From Bacteroidia bacterium (GTDB lineage: Bacteria > Bacteroidota > Bacteroidia > Flavobacteriales_D > Cryomorphaceae): a stretch of 64,000 bases of DNA. The DNA lies in contig JAUICL010000001.1 in NCBI GenBank assembly GCA_030427905.1, positions 992,001-1,056,000 of the forward strand. The letters run 5' to 3'. The translations under genes and the position numbers were made by a program. Below are positions 1 through 8,941 of the stretch, one piece after another. The notes below the pieces were generated by a model, which saw only the letters and a list, made by a program, of their open reading frames with translations, made no database searches and was not told the origin of the DNA. How positions within the stretch are numbered: position 1 is the first letter of the stretch; every line of letters starts with the position of its first letter.

Positions 1-1005
1 GTACATCTCTTTGTGGATTGGTCGCTGGTTTTTGCCGCACCACCCGAAATTGGCCCAGAAGTCAATCGCACAGTGTGGATTCTCTTCGCGCTTTTCTGTC
101 CCCAGTTTGTGGCTCAGCTCATCAAGATGATCGTGACCGCAGATCAGCGGCCAGCGGTGGCCAACTTGATCAATTCCACCGTAAATATTCTTCAACTCCT
201 GGGGTTATTTTTGTTTACTCAATTCATCCCCCCAAGTCTCGATCGCCTGGCATTGCTTATGGGTGGAATAAGCCTTGGTGTGCCCCTGCTGGCTAATTTC
301 ATTCTCTTTAGTACCCGGTACAAAGCCTACCGACCAACCATTCCTACCGTCGATTTCAAGTTGTCAAAAGATCTCATGGGGCTGGGTTTTACATTCTTTG
401 TTATGCAAGGAGCGGCATTGGTGGTTTTTATGACCGATAGCTTGATCATCACTCAGGTGCTAGGCCCCGATCAGGTGCCTGCTTACAATACTTCATTCCG
501 TTACTTCAATCTGGCTACGGTTTTCTTTGGCTTGGTCACAACGCCTTTCTGGTCGGCCTTTACCGATGCCTATGTCAAAAAGGACTTCGGGTGGATTAGA
601 AAAATGTTGTCGCGCCTGATCCGAGTTTGGTACGGATTTGCAGCGGTGTGCGTCTTGCTTTATTTTCTGGCACCAACCATTTACGGGTGGTGGATAAAAG
701 GAGAACTGGTCATCGCGCGTGAGCTCGATCTGGTCATGATGCTCATGGTGCTCACCACTGCTTTTGTGACTATTTACGGAACGTTTCTAAGTGGAGTAGG
801 GAAGCTCCGACTATCGCTTTCGCATGCGGTAGTGGTGATGGTGATCAATATCCCGCTTTCAATTTATCTGGCTAAAATACCTTCTCTGGGAAGTGCAGGT
901 GTTATGCTCGCAAGCCTATTGGGAACGGCACTGCGACTCTTTTTCCAGCCGGTGCAGACGTACAAGATTTTGAAAGGGACAGCCAAAGGCTGGTGGAATG
1001 CCTAG
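1..1005 (+). CDS. Wzx-like polysaccharide flippase (5' truncated)
   Basis: The reading frame is open to the first base of the window, so the start lies upstream; a GTG at 13 is only an internal candidate. The visible ~334 residues are mostly hydrophobic, with about nine predicted membrane helices, as in the C-terminal two thirds of a MATE/Wzx-type oligosaccharide exporter. Such proteins flip undecaprenyl-diphosphate-linked repeat units across the inner membrane. The setting, directly before a long run of glycosyltransferases, supports flippase rather than a drug exporter. Family by hydrophobic pattern and context; substrate unknown. Confidence 0.75.
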   Translation, partial: VHLFVDWSLVFAAPPEIGPEVNRTVWILFALFCPQFVAQLIKMIVTADQRPAVANLINSTVNILQLLGLFLFTQFIPPSLDRLALLMGGISLGVPLLANFILFSTRYKAYRPTIPTVDFKLSKDLMGLGFTFFVMQGAALVVFMTDSLIITQVLGPDQVPAYNTSFRYFNLATVFFGLVTTPFWSAFTDAYVKKDFGWIRKMLSRLIRVWYGFAAVCVLLYFLAPTIYGWWIKGELVIARELDLVMMLMVLTTAFVTIYGTFLSGVGKLRLSLSHAVVVMVINIPLSIYLAKIPSLGSAGVMLASLLGTALRLFFQPVQTYKILKGTAKGWWNA

Positions 1006-1940
1006 TCTCCGATGTAGTACTTCTGAAAATTCTCTGACTCCATCAAATCAGGCTTGATAGCGAGAAGTTTTTGATTGTCGGCCTTGAAGTGCTCGAAAAT
1101 CTCGTTTCGGAGTGCTTCATCAAAGGAAAACCGCTTGTTCCCGCCACCGCGGTGCTCGATCCAGTGAATAATTCTTCGGAAGGCTGATTTTCCGACGCGT
1201 GTCGATTCAAAAGCTGGTTTCCATTTGTTCCAGCCCCTGATCATACTTAGTTTTCGCTCAGAAAGCGTAGGGTTGATTTTACGCTTTACTTCATCGCCTC
1301 CTAATTTCCAGCCAAAATGCGAGCACATGGCATCTATGAACCCTTCCGAATCTCTTTGGAAATCTTCAAAAAGCATCACCTTGACATCGCCGAAAAGAGC
1401 CTTGTAAGTATTGATGATCGATGAGTAATAGTAAGATACGGTCGATTCTTTGGATTGAAAAGTGGGGTACATCGGGCGGGTTCGACCTTCCTGCCCATTG
1501 AATGAAATAAACGACTCTGGACTTAAGGTGTTTCCACCGTAAACCCCAATAGAATAAAGCGCTTCGAGAAGATTGACCTGATTTCGCATGACGAGCAAAA
1601 TTTCAGCGTCGGGAAATAAGGCGTGGAGTCTCTGGGCAGTTCGCGTCCGATTGGTGGATCCCAGATAAAGCGTTTGCCCCACGAACAATTCATTCGATAG
1701 AATAGCATTGGATTCGATCATCGTTTGAAGCTCTGCGCGGGTTTGATCCAAATCAAAAATAGACTCATCTTGATAGAGAATCTTTTGAAAAACGGGGTGA
1801 TACTGGGTGGTTTCGACGCTATATGCTCGAAATCCTTCAACCCTTGGAAATACGTGGTTTTGAAAATAGGTGCTCGCCGCGCGAGGCATCCCTATGTGCA
1901 GTACAGTTTTACCCACGTCCAAATCTAAAAAAATACCCAT
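1002..1940 (-). CDS. PAPS-type sulfotransferase family protein
   Basis: 312 residues. Near the N-terminus HIGMPRAASTYF (residues 15-26) fits the P-loop-like 5'-phosphosulfate binding motif, and LLVMRNQVNLLEALYS (about 115-130) with R119 and S130 fits the 3'-phosphate binding motif of PAPS sulfotransferases. It would transfer sulfate from PAPS to a sugar hydroxyl. It is the only gene of the polysaccharide locus on the minus strand; its stop overlaps the flippase stop by 4 bases. This suggests a sulfated surface glycan. Family assignment is fairly safe, acceptor unknown. Confidence 0.75.
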   Translation of the reverse strand: MGIFLDLDVGKTVLHIGMPRAASTYFQNHVFPRVEGFRAYSVETTQYHPVFQKILYQDESIFDLDQTRAELQTMIESNAILSNELFVGQTLYLGSTNRTRTAQRLHALFPDAEILLVMRNQVNLLEALYSIGVYGGNTLSPESFISFNGQEGRTRPMYPTFQSKESTVSYYYSSIINTYKALFGDVKVMLFEDFQRDSEGFIDAMCSHFGWKLGGDEVKRKINPTLSERKLSMIRGWNKWKPAFESTRVGKSAFRRIIHWIEHRGGGNKRFSFDEALRNEIFEHFKADNQKLLAIKPDLMESENFQKYYIGD

Positions 1941-1960
1941 AGGTAAGTATCTTTGGGGGC

Positions 1961-2674
1961 ATGGAAGATGTGAGCATCTGTATGACCGCGACCATAGCCC
2001 CCAAGACGGTTATGGTTTCCAGAACCGACGTCGAATCGAGACTTTCAGATTACAAAAACTGTATTCGTTTTTATCTGGAAGCGACCGATCTGCCAATCGT
2101 CTTTATCGAAAATTCGGATTACGATTTGTCGGAAGACCGCGACTTTGCTTACTTCCAGAGTTTAGATCGATTTGAATCGTTGCGCATTCAGGCTCATCCT
2201 GACCAATCAAAAGGGAAGGGGTTTCAGGAGTTTTTTATCCTAGATGAGTACGTGAAGAACCACATGAATGCTAAGACGCTGGTAAAGGTAACTGGCCGTT
2301 ATATTGTTGAAAACATCTCCGAAATTCTCGCAAAGGTACAGGCTCCTCTGAGCATCGACATGCACCGAAAGATGAAGGTGGCGATTACGGGATTTTTCGT
2401 CATCAACAAAGCGCTATACGAAGAGCAGTTTATGGGGGCTTATGCGCAGGCCAATGATCCTGAAGGGATTTTTATCGAACATGTGCTTTACGAGATTATT
2501 CAAAAAAATGCCTTGGAATACACACGTCTTCTCCCGTTGAACCCGCATTATGTTGGGGTGTCGGGGAGCTACGGAGCCAGCTTGCAGCGCAATAAGTACA
2601 AAATGATGGTTCGGAGTGTAGAGCGACGTCTCTCAAACTCGCTGGGAATCCATCAATTTATGATCGAATACTGA
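1961..2674 (+). CDS. Putative GT-A-like glycosyltransferase
   Basis: 237 residues, soluble. I do not recognise a named family with certainty. The N-terminal alternation of hydrophobic strands and the segment VKVTGRYIVEN (about residue 107) resemble the K-x-TGRY motif of some capsule GT-A-fold transferases. It starts 20 bases from the divergent sulfotransferase and its TGA overlaps the ATG of the next glycosyltransferase by one base, so it is translationally coupled into the locus. Role in sugar transfer is inferred from context. Confidence 0.5.
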   Translation: MEDVSICMTATIAPKTVMVSRTDVESRLSDYKNCIRFYLEATDLPIVFIENSDYDLSEDRDFAYFQSLDRFESLRIQAHPDQSKGKGFQEFFILDEYVKNHMNAKTLVKVTGRYIVENISEILAKVQAPLSIDMHRKMKVAITGFFVINKALYEEQFMGAYAQANDPEGIFIEHVLYEIIQKNALEYTRLLPLNPHYVGVSGSYGASLQRNKYKMMVRSVERRLSNSLGIHQFMIEY

Positions 2675-3807
2675 TGCGCTGGGTCACCTACCTTCCCGAA
2701 ATACATCCCCTGCATTTAACCAAAGACGTTGGCCTAATCCCCTATTTCATGGGGGTACATCAGGGCTGCGAAAGTACGTTGGTGGGAAAGGTCCAGTTTG
2801 ATCCTGAAAAGGTGAGTGCGCTCAAATCTGAAGTGGCGGGCTTGCAACTGCACCCACTTCCCGAAAAAGGAAACATGGGTTTCTTGGACAAGGCCTTTTT
2901 GGAATACATCGATACCCACGGCAAATCGATTGATGTGCTAAACCTTTATCACTTGAGCCGCCACACATTGATATATGGGCTTAAGTACAAGCGCAAGAAC
3001 CCCAACGGGAAACTTTATTTGAAAATGGATGCTTACAATCAGCATCTCCTTCCAGTTAGAATCTATTCGAAAAACCCGTTGAAAAATGCCTTTTTTCAGA
3101 TTCTTGAGCGGCGCTTCTTAAAACGCGTTAACTGGATAACCGTTGAAAACCAGGAAGGCCTTAGATTAATGAAAGCCAACTTCAAAGGCATCGAGAAGAA
3201 GCTAGCGTACATGCCCAATGGGTGCAACGATGTTTTTATGAAGTCCATTCCTTCAGCCAATCGCGAGAAGGTCATTTTATCTGTTGGACGCGTCGGTGGG
3301 ACTGATAAAAATTACGATCTGCTCATCAGAGCGCTACCTTTTCTCAGGTTGGGCGATTGGAAGATCAAAGTGATTGGCCCTGTAGAACCAGCATTTGCGA
3401 GCAGATGGGAAAAAGCCATTGTACAACATCCTGAATTAGCTGATTATATTGAGTTTTGCGGTGCCATCTACGATCGGCAAGAGCTCTATCGAGCGTACAG
3501 TCGGGCAAGCGTTTTCTTCCTTCCATCGCGCTTTGAGTCATTTGGTATTTCCTTTGTGGAAGCCCAGTATTTTGGTGCTATTTTGGTTGGACACAAAGGC
3601 ATGTCGGCCTTTCCTGATATCGTGGCTAATGGCAAGTTCGGGGTGTTTTACGAAGACAACGATCCGCATGCTTTTGCCCAATCGCTTTCAGAAGCTATGT
3701 CGATGAGTGAAAGCCTGACGCGCGATGAAATTGCCACATACAACAAAGCTTATTTTCACTGGTCTCAGCTTACGGAGAAGCTACTAAACGATATCAAACA
3801 TGCCTAA
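2674..3807 (+). CDS. GT4 family glycosyltransferase
   Basis: 377 residues with a GT-B layout: acceptor-binding N-terminal half, then LSVGRVGGTDKNYDLLIRAL opening the nucleotide-sugar domain and FLPSRFESFGISFVEAQYFG carrying the E-x7-E motif typical of GT4. A retaining transferase adding one sugar to a lipid-linked oligosaccharide on the cytoplasmic face is expected. The start overlaps the upstream stop by one base and the end overlaps the next gene by 8 bases, so it is an operon member. Sugar donor and linkage cannot be read. Confidence 0.88.
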   Translation: MRWVTYLPEIHPLHLTKDVGLIPYFMGVHQGCESTLVGKVQFDPEKVSALKSEVAGLQLHPLPEKGNMGFLDKAFLEYIDTHGKSIDVLNLYHLSRHTLIYGLKYKRKNPNGKLYLKMDAYNQHLLPVRIYSKNPLKNAFFQILERRFLKRVNWITVENQEGLRLMKANFKGIEKKLAYMPNGCNDVFMKSIPSANREKVILSVGRVGGTDKNYDLLIRALPFLRLGDWKIKVIGPVEPAFASRWEKAIVQHPELADYIEFCGAIYDRQELYRAYSRASVFFLPSRFESFGISFVEAQYFGAILVGHKGMSAFPDIVANGKFGVFYEDNDPHAFAQSLSEAMSMSESLTRDEIATYNKAYFHWSQLTEKLLNDIKHA

Positions 3808-4609
3808 ATCAGAGCCGCTAATTTCGGTGATTACCGTGTGCTATCAGTCGGCAGAAACGCTTGGTGCTACACTCGAGTCGCTGCGTGCGCAAACCAACCA
3901 GCGCTTTGAGTCCATTGTAGTAGATGGGGGCAGTACTGATGGCACTCGAGAACTAGTATCCGATTTTGATGATGTCGTTGATCAGTTCGTATCAGAGCCC
4001 GATAAGGGAATCTACGATGCCATGAATAAAGGGGTAGGTTTGGCCAAGGCACCGTACATCGCATTCCTAAATAGCGACGATGCCTATCCAAAACACACGA
4101 TAGAAACGTGGGTGAATGCGATCGAGCACTCTGGAAAGGATGCCTATTATGGCAATATGACCAAAGTGCGAAACTGGGGTGGTGAGCGCTTTACCCGGCT
4201 CGAGAAACCTAATATCGATCTCATGCCTAAGACAATGGGCATTTTCCATCCATCTACCTGTGTGGCTAAGAAGTGGTTTGATACACTTGGCGGTTTCAAT
4301 CTTTCCTACCAGCTGGCAGCAGATTACGACTGGCTTCTGGGCTTGTATTTAGCCAAAGCCGAGTTTGAATACATCGACAAGTCACTCTCCATATTTAGTG
4401 TGGATGGGGTGAGCAATGCATCTTGTGAATCTTACCGCGAAGCCTCTGAGATTCAAAAACGCCGTGGTTTGGCGCATCACCAAGATATGGAAGCGCTGTA
4501 TGAGCTTTGCAAGAAGAAGCGAGTCAAGCAGCGCATTATTGCTAAGTTTGTCAAGCTGCCGATCATTAAATCCATTTACCGGCAGAAGCTCAAAAAGAAC
4601 TGGAATTGA
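3800..4609 (+). CDS. GT2 family glycosyltransferase
   Basis: 269 residues. The N-terminus SVITVCYQSAETLGATLESL, VVDGGSTDGT (about 40-49) and FLNSDDAY (about 89-96, the metal-binding DxD region) are hallmarks of GT-A inverting GT2 enzymes. It resembles the WcaA/colanic-acid type transferases of capsule loci. It overlaps the previous gene by 8 bases and the next by 4. Substrate not deducible. Confidence 0.88.
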   Translation: MPKSEPLISVITVCYQSAETLGATLESLRAQTNQRFESIVVDGGSTDGTRELVSDFDDVVDQFVSEPDKGIYDAMNKGVGLAKAPYIAFLNSDDAYPKHTIETWVNAIEHSGKDAYYGNMTKVRNWGGERFTRLEKPNIDLMPKTMGIFHPSTCVAKKWFDTLGGFNLSYQLAADYDWLLGLYLAKAEFEYIDKSLSIFSVDGVSNASCESYREASEIQKRRGLAHHQDMEALYELCKKKRVKQRIIAKFVKLPIIKSIYRQKLKKNWN

Positions 4610-5163
4610 GAACAGTGTACAATTACTTCTTGGCATTTCGCTATCGCTGGAATGGATTCCTGACCACCTTGTTCTTGCGTTCTCTGGGCTGTACAGTCGG
4701 TAGCGGTTTGAAATGTCTCAGAATTCCAATTTTCAAAGACATGCCAAAAAAGAATATTTCTATTGGAAGCGGGGTTTCGATGGGGGTTAATGTGGTGTTC
4801 GAGATTCCTCCTGTTGGCCAATTGAAGATCGGCGATAAAGTCACCGTTGGAGATTTTAACCGATTCAGCACCATTGATAAAATCGAGATTGGAGATTGGG
4901 TGGCTATCGGTGAGCATGTCAGTATCAGGGGGAGTTTTCACAACACCAATAAAGGAATAGAAATAGTGAAGCAAGGCGATAGTGGTGAACCAATCCATAT
5001 CGGGCGGGATGTTCTACTCGGAGCGTACACTGTTGTACTTCAAGGGGCCGCTATTCCCGATGGTGCAATAATCGGTGCTAAATCTCTTGTCAAAAAGAGT
5101 GATCACCTTCACAAGGATGGTATATTTGCAGGCTCTCCGTTAAAACACCTTCGAGACCGTTAA
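4606..5163 (+). CDS. Hexapeptide-repeat acyltransferase (LbH fold)
   Basis: 185 residues. Imperfect isoleucine-patch hexapeptides (for example IGSGVSMGVNV, IGDKVTVGDF, IGDWVAIGEHVSI, IGRDVLLGAYTVV) build a left-handed beta-helix, as in WcaF/WcaB-type O-acetyltransferases. H-N-T-N near residue 105 may form the catalytic loop. It probably acetylates a sugar of the surface glycan using acetyl-CoA. A TTG at 4606 overlaps the upstream stop; an in-frame GTG at 4615 is an alternative start. It ends in TAATG, coupling the methyltransferase. Confidence 0.82.
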   Translation: MRTVYNYFLAFRYRWNGFLTTLFLRSLGCTVGSGLKCLRIPIFKDMPKKNISIGSGVSMGVNVVFEIPPVGQLKIGDKVTVGDFNRFSTIDKIEIGDWVAIGEHVSIRGSFHNTNKGIEIVKQGDSGEPIHIGRDVLLGAYTVVLQGAAIPDGAIIGAKSLVKKSDHLHKDGIFAGSPLKHLRDR

Positions 5164-5891
5164 TGAATACCAAGGAAGTACGCGCTTTTTTTGAGCAGAC
5201 TGATGTCTACCTGACATATAATTACAATCTGCGAATCCGTGCCGAAACGGTCGGTCATTTCATCCGCGATTTGCGTTTTGAGAAAGCGCTCGATATGCCA
5301 TGCGGTACCGGTGATATTTCAGCACCCCATCTCGATCATTTCGGCCATCTCACCATGATGGATTTCTCAGAAAACATGATCGCGACTTCAAAGAAGCGCG
5401 TTCCTGAGTCAGAGCATCACAAAGTGAGCTTTGTACGTGGTGATTTCTACGACCACAACTTTGCGCCGCATAGCTTCGATTTGGTCATGAACATCGGTAT
5501 TCTCGCCCACATCAAAGATCCACTTGGCTTTCTAGAAAAGACAATTCGATTGGTGAAACCCGGTGGGTATCTCATTCTTCAGAACACCGATAGCGACCAT
5601 TGGTTTGCTCGGCTTATTCATATGTATCTCGGATTTAGGAGACTGGTGGGGAAAGATAAGTACGCTCTGAACAAAGTGCGCCAAGCTGATGTGCTCGAAA
5701 TCGCTTCGCGCGAAGGACTTCAACTCATCGATTCATTCGCCTATAACCAGTCTTTTCTCGGGCTTTCTCGATTGTTTAGCAACGACTTGAAGTACAAGCT
5801 GACACGCCGGTATTTTGGTGACGTGACAGATAAGAAGCATCAGAAATCGGGTAGCGACGCCACCTTCATTTTTCAAAAGCCCATGCTGTGA
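5163..5891 (+). CDS. Class I SAM-dependent methyltransferase
   Basis: 242 residues. ALDMPCGTGDIS (about residues 39-50) is SAM-binding motif I, the acidic turn MMDFSEN follows strand 2, and FDLVMNIGILAH fits motif IV. It probably methylates a sugar or other glycan precursor. The start codon overlaps the preceding stop (TAATG) and its end overlaps the next gene by 4 bases. Could be any small-molecule methyltransferase; glycan role is by context. Confidence 0.8.
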   Translation: MNTKEVRAFFEQTDVYLTYNYNLRIRAETVGHFIRDLRFEKALDMPCGTGDISAPHLDHFGHLTMMDFSENMIATSKKRVPESEHHKVSFVRGDFYDHNFAPHSFDLVMNIGILAHIKDPLGFLEKTIRLVKPGGYLILQNTDSDHWFARLIHMYLGFRRLVGKDKYALNKVRQADVLEIASREGLQLIDSFAYNQSFLGLSRLFSNDLKYKLTRRYFGDVTDKKHQKSGSDATFIFQKPML

Positions 5892-7033
5892 AGCCCCGCG
5901 TGCTGATCATCCCCGAAAATTTCCCCACAGAGCACAATCCGGTTGCGGGCATTTTTATGAAGGATCAGATCAGAGCCATCCAACCTTTTGCGGAAGTCAC
6001 TGTCTTGAATTCAAATCCCTGGTATCGTGGAGTTTACGAGTCGGTGGAAGGGGTCAAATCATTTGATTTCCACCTGTTTGCCAAGAAGCCTTCGCCACTT
6101 TTTAGGCCGCTTGCGTATGCTTGGTGGGCCAATCGTTCGCTCGCGATGGCAATGAAACTGAATAAACCAGACATCATTCATCTTCACGGGGCTTCCATGC
6201 GCGGAACGTGGGTTTATAAATTGGCTGAAAAGTGGAACGTTCCCTTCGTAGTCACCGAACATACAGGGCCTTGGTCGGCCATTTCAAACCGTCCAATGAT
6301 TTTTAAGGCGGTGTCCAAATCATTTCAAAAGGCTGCTGGGATTTGGCCAGTGAGCAATCACCTCAAAAAAGAGATGGTAGAATCGGGTATTGATGTGCAA
6401 ATTGATCCACTTGGGAATCCGGTTGATACAGACTTGTTTTCGCTGCGAGCCGCGCCATTGGCATCTTCTAAGCGGATTTTGTTCGTAGGAAGGCTCGACC
6501 CTTTCAAAGGTGGTTTAAAAACGCTTAAAGCCTTTCATCAACTAGAGAAACATGGGTTTGATTATTCGCTAACCATCGCCGGGGATGGGGTAGAAGCAGA
6601 TGCCATTCAAGCGTATATTGACGAGAATCAGCTTCAGGATTCCGTGTTTTTTCTTCGTGGGGAGCTCGATCGATTGGAGATGAAAGCCTTGTTTCACGAT
6701 GTGTCTTTTCTGGTTTTTCCCAGCGAGTTTGAAAGCTATGGGCTCGTAGGAGCTGAAGCCATGGCTACTGGTTTGCCTGTGGTTTTGACCGATCGAACTG
6801 GTCCTTTGGACTACGCCACAACTGAAAACGCTATTCAGTTAGATCCATTCTCGATCAATTCAATTGCTCAGGGAATCAAAGAAATGGCGAATCGGTTGGA
6901 AGCGTTTCACCCCGATCAAATCAGGAAGGATATCGTCTCCAGATTTGGCTTTGAGGCCTACGGTCGAGAAATAGGTGATCGATACCGTGACATATTATCG
7001 AGTACCAGAGACCCTAAAACAATTCGTAAATAA
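5888..7033 (+). CDS. GT4 family glycosyltransferase
   Basis: 381 residues, GT-B fold. DIIHLHGASMRGTW and VTEHTGPW in the N-terminal half and ILFVGRLDPFKGG plus FPSEFESYGLVGAEAMATGL (E-x7-E) in the C-terminal half are typical of GT4. It starts with GTG overlapping the TGA of the methyltransferase by 4 bases. Expected to extend the lipid-linked repeat unit. Donor unknown. Confidence 0.88.
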   Translation: MKPRVLIIPENFPTEHNPVAGIFMKDQIRAIQPFAEVTVLNSNPWYRGVYESVEGVKSFDFHLFAKKPSPLFRPLAYAWWANRSLAMAMKLNKPDIIHLHGASMRGTWVYKLAEKWNVPFVVTEHTGPWSAISNRPMIFKAVSKSFQKAAGIWPVSNHLKKEMVESGIDVQIDPLGNPVDTDLFSLRAAPLASSKRILFVGRLDPFKGGLKTLKAFHQLEKHGFDYSLTIAGDGVEADAIQAYIDENQLQDSVFFLRGELDRLEMKALFHDVSFLVFPSEFESYGLVGAEAMATGLPVVLTDRTGPLDYATTENAIQLDPFSINSIAQGIKEMANRLEAFHPDQIRKDIVSRFGFEAYGREIGDRYRDILSSTRDPKTIRK

Positions 7034-7045
7034 GATATTTGAGCC

Positions 7046-8941
7046 ATGTGCGGAATTTTCGGCGTATGGAATTGGAAAGGAGCCAAGGGAAAACACCTGC
7101 TCAAAGCTTCTGAGCTTTTGAGACACCGTGGGCCCGATGATGAAGGCTTTCTCGGGTGGAGTGGAGACCAGACGGAGCCACTTTCTGGAAACGATTCACA
7201 GACGTTTACCGATTCACCACTTGAGCCAGAGCGCCACTCACCATCCATGCTTTTGCACCGCCGACTGTCTATACAAGATTTGTCGCCATCTGGTCACCAG
7301 CCTATGCGCCATCGCGATCGAAATATCCACATCGTGTTTAATGGAGAGATTTACAATTTTAAATCGCTGATCGAAGAACATGGTCTTGAAGTGCAAACGG
7401 GTACTGATACCGAAGTTTTGCTTCTGATGTATGAAAAATTCGGCGTGTCCATGTTTCATCAACTTCGGGGGATGTGGGCTCTATGCATCCTCGATTTAGA
7501 GCACCAGAAAATGGTTCTATCCCGTGATCGGTTTGGAATCAAACCGCTCTACCTGGCCGAATCTGATGATGGATTGGCCTTTTCGAGCGAAGTAAAACCC
7601 TTGCTCCAACTCCCTGGTATGCGAGCGGAAGCTGATAAGAAAATGCTGATCTCATTTGTGGCTTTCGGAGCATCAGCCGATCCTTTTGAGACCTTTTTTA
7701 AAGGGATAAGCGCCTTGAAACCCGGTTCCGTTGAGGTGATAGACTTGAATGCTGGAAGCCGCAGTTCAACTACTTACTACGATTTGCGATCAGCGATCGA
7801 GCAAGCGGATTCGGACGAGTCATTCGACGAAGTATTCCGATCGGCAATGAAGGAGCATCTCATCGCCGATGTGGAAGTGGGTTCCTGCTTGAGTGGTGGC
7901 CTCGATTCGAGCTCCATCGTTTGCGAAGCCGCCGATCAAACTTCCGGGCTCTTCAAGACATTTACCTGCACTTTTCCTGGCGAAGAGATAGACGAAGGCG
8001 ACTATGCGCGTAGATTGAATTCGGCGGTGGGAAATTTGGATCAACACTTTACCACACCTACGGCTCAGCGCTTTCTGAATGAGTGGGATACCTTGATTTT
8101 AAATCAAGAAAGACCGTTTGGATCGGCCTCGATTTACGCTCAGTACGCCGTCATGAACCTGGCGGCTGATCAAGGGGTCAAGGTGCTCCTCGATGGGCAG
8201 GGGGCCGATGAAATGCTCGGCGGATATTATCCCTTTGCGGGGGCTTATTTGCTCGAGCTTCTCAGAAAGGGAAAACTCGGAAAGTTTCGAAAGGCGTTTA
8301 AAGATTTGAAGCAGAACTTCAACCCGAATATGACCACCGCTATGCTTCGCTCGGCATACTACGCTATGCCTGACTTTGTCCAAAGGTGGGGGCGCCAGAA
8401 GCAAAGACTCGGTATCGATTTGCTCTCAGAATCGAGCCGTCAAGAACTAAAAAGTTTGAAGAGTCCCGATCGGGGTCATTGGAGTTTTAAAGAATTGGGG
8501 ATTCGAAGTGTTGGGTTTGGACTTTATGAACTCCTCCACTATGAAGATCGAAACTCGATGGCATTCAGTATTGAGAGTCGAGTGCCGTTCTTGGATCACC
8601 GCTTGGTGGAATGGGCGTTGAGCAGCCCAACCCACCGAAAATTGGTGAACGGCTGGACGAAGTTTCCAATCCGTCAGTATCTAGACTCAAGGGGCTTTCC
8701 CACCTTGGCATGGCGGGTCGATAAACTCGGGTTTGTGGCTCCGCAGGATCGATGGAAAAAGGAGCTGGGTACTGCGCTAACACAGTCTGTGGCCAATGCT
8801 GAAATTCCGTCCTTTTTGAATCGCGAAGCAGTACAAAATCTGATGACGAAAAGCCTAGATTCAAACGCGCATCAGTCTGAGTTTTGGCGGATTTTTGCGC
8901 TCTTGCGATGGATCAAACTCTTTGACGTAAAAGTGGTATGA
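7046..8941 (+). CDS. Asparagine synthase-like glutamine amidotransferase
   Basis: 631 residues. MCGIFGVW exposes the N-terminal Cys2 nucleophile of a class II glutaminase; RHRGPDDEG, LLHRRLSIQDLS and FNGEIYNF complete that domain. LSGGLDSSSIV is the ATP-pyrophosphatase P-loop of the synthetase half. In polysaccharide loci such AsnB/WbpS-like enzymes often amidate a uronic acid or a linked amino acid rather than free aspartate. It lies 12 bases after a glycosyltransferase and overlaps the next one by 4. A second paralogue lies at 12,521. Confidence 0.85.
   Translation: MCGIFGVWNWKGAKGKHLLKASELLRHRGPDDEGFLGWSGDQTEPLSGNDSQTFTDSPLEPERHSPSMLLHRRLSIQDLSPSGHQPMRHRDRNIHIVFNGEIYNFKSLIEEHGLEVQTGTDTEVLLLMYEKFGVSMFHQLRGMWALCILDLEHQKMVLSRDRFGIKPLYLAESDDGLAFSSEVKPLLQLPGMRAEADKKMLISFVAFGASADPFETFFKGISALKPGSVEVIDLNAGSRSSTTYYDLRSAIEQADSDESFDEVFRSAMKEHLIADVEVGSCLSGGLDSSSIVCEAADQTSGLFKTFTCTFPGEEIDEGDYARRLNSAVGNLDQHFTTPTAQRFLNEWDTLILNQERPFGSASIYAQYAVMNLAADQGVKVLLDGQGADEMLGGYYPFAGAYLLELLRKGKLGKFRKAFKDLKQNFNPNMTTAMLRSAYYAMPDFVQRWGRQKQRLGIDLLSESSRQELKSLKSPDRGHWSFKELGIRSVGFGLYELLHYEDRNSMAFSIESRVPFLDHRLVEWALSSPTHRKLVNGWTKFPIRQYLDSRGFPTLAWRVDKLGFVAPQDRWKKELGTALTQSVANAEIPSFLNREAVQNLMTKSLDSNAHQSEFWRIFALLRWIKLFDVKVV

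Noticed and set aside
1948-1955. TATCTTTG as -7 element before the gene at 1,961
   Set aside because: It would start transcription at or after the ATG and lacks a -33 box.
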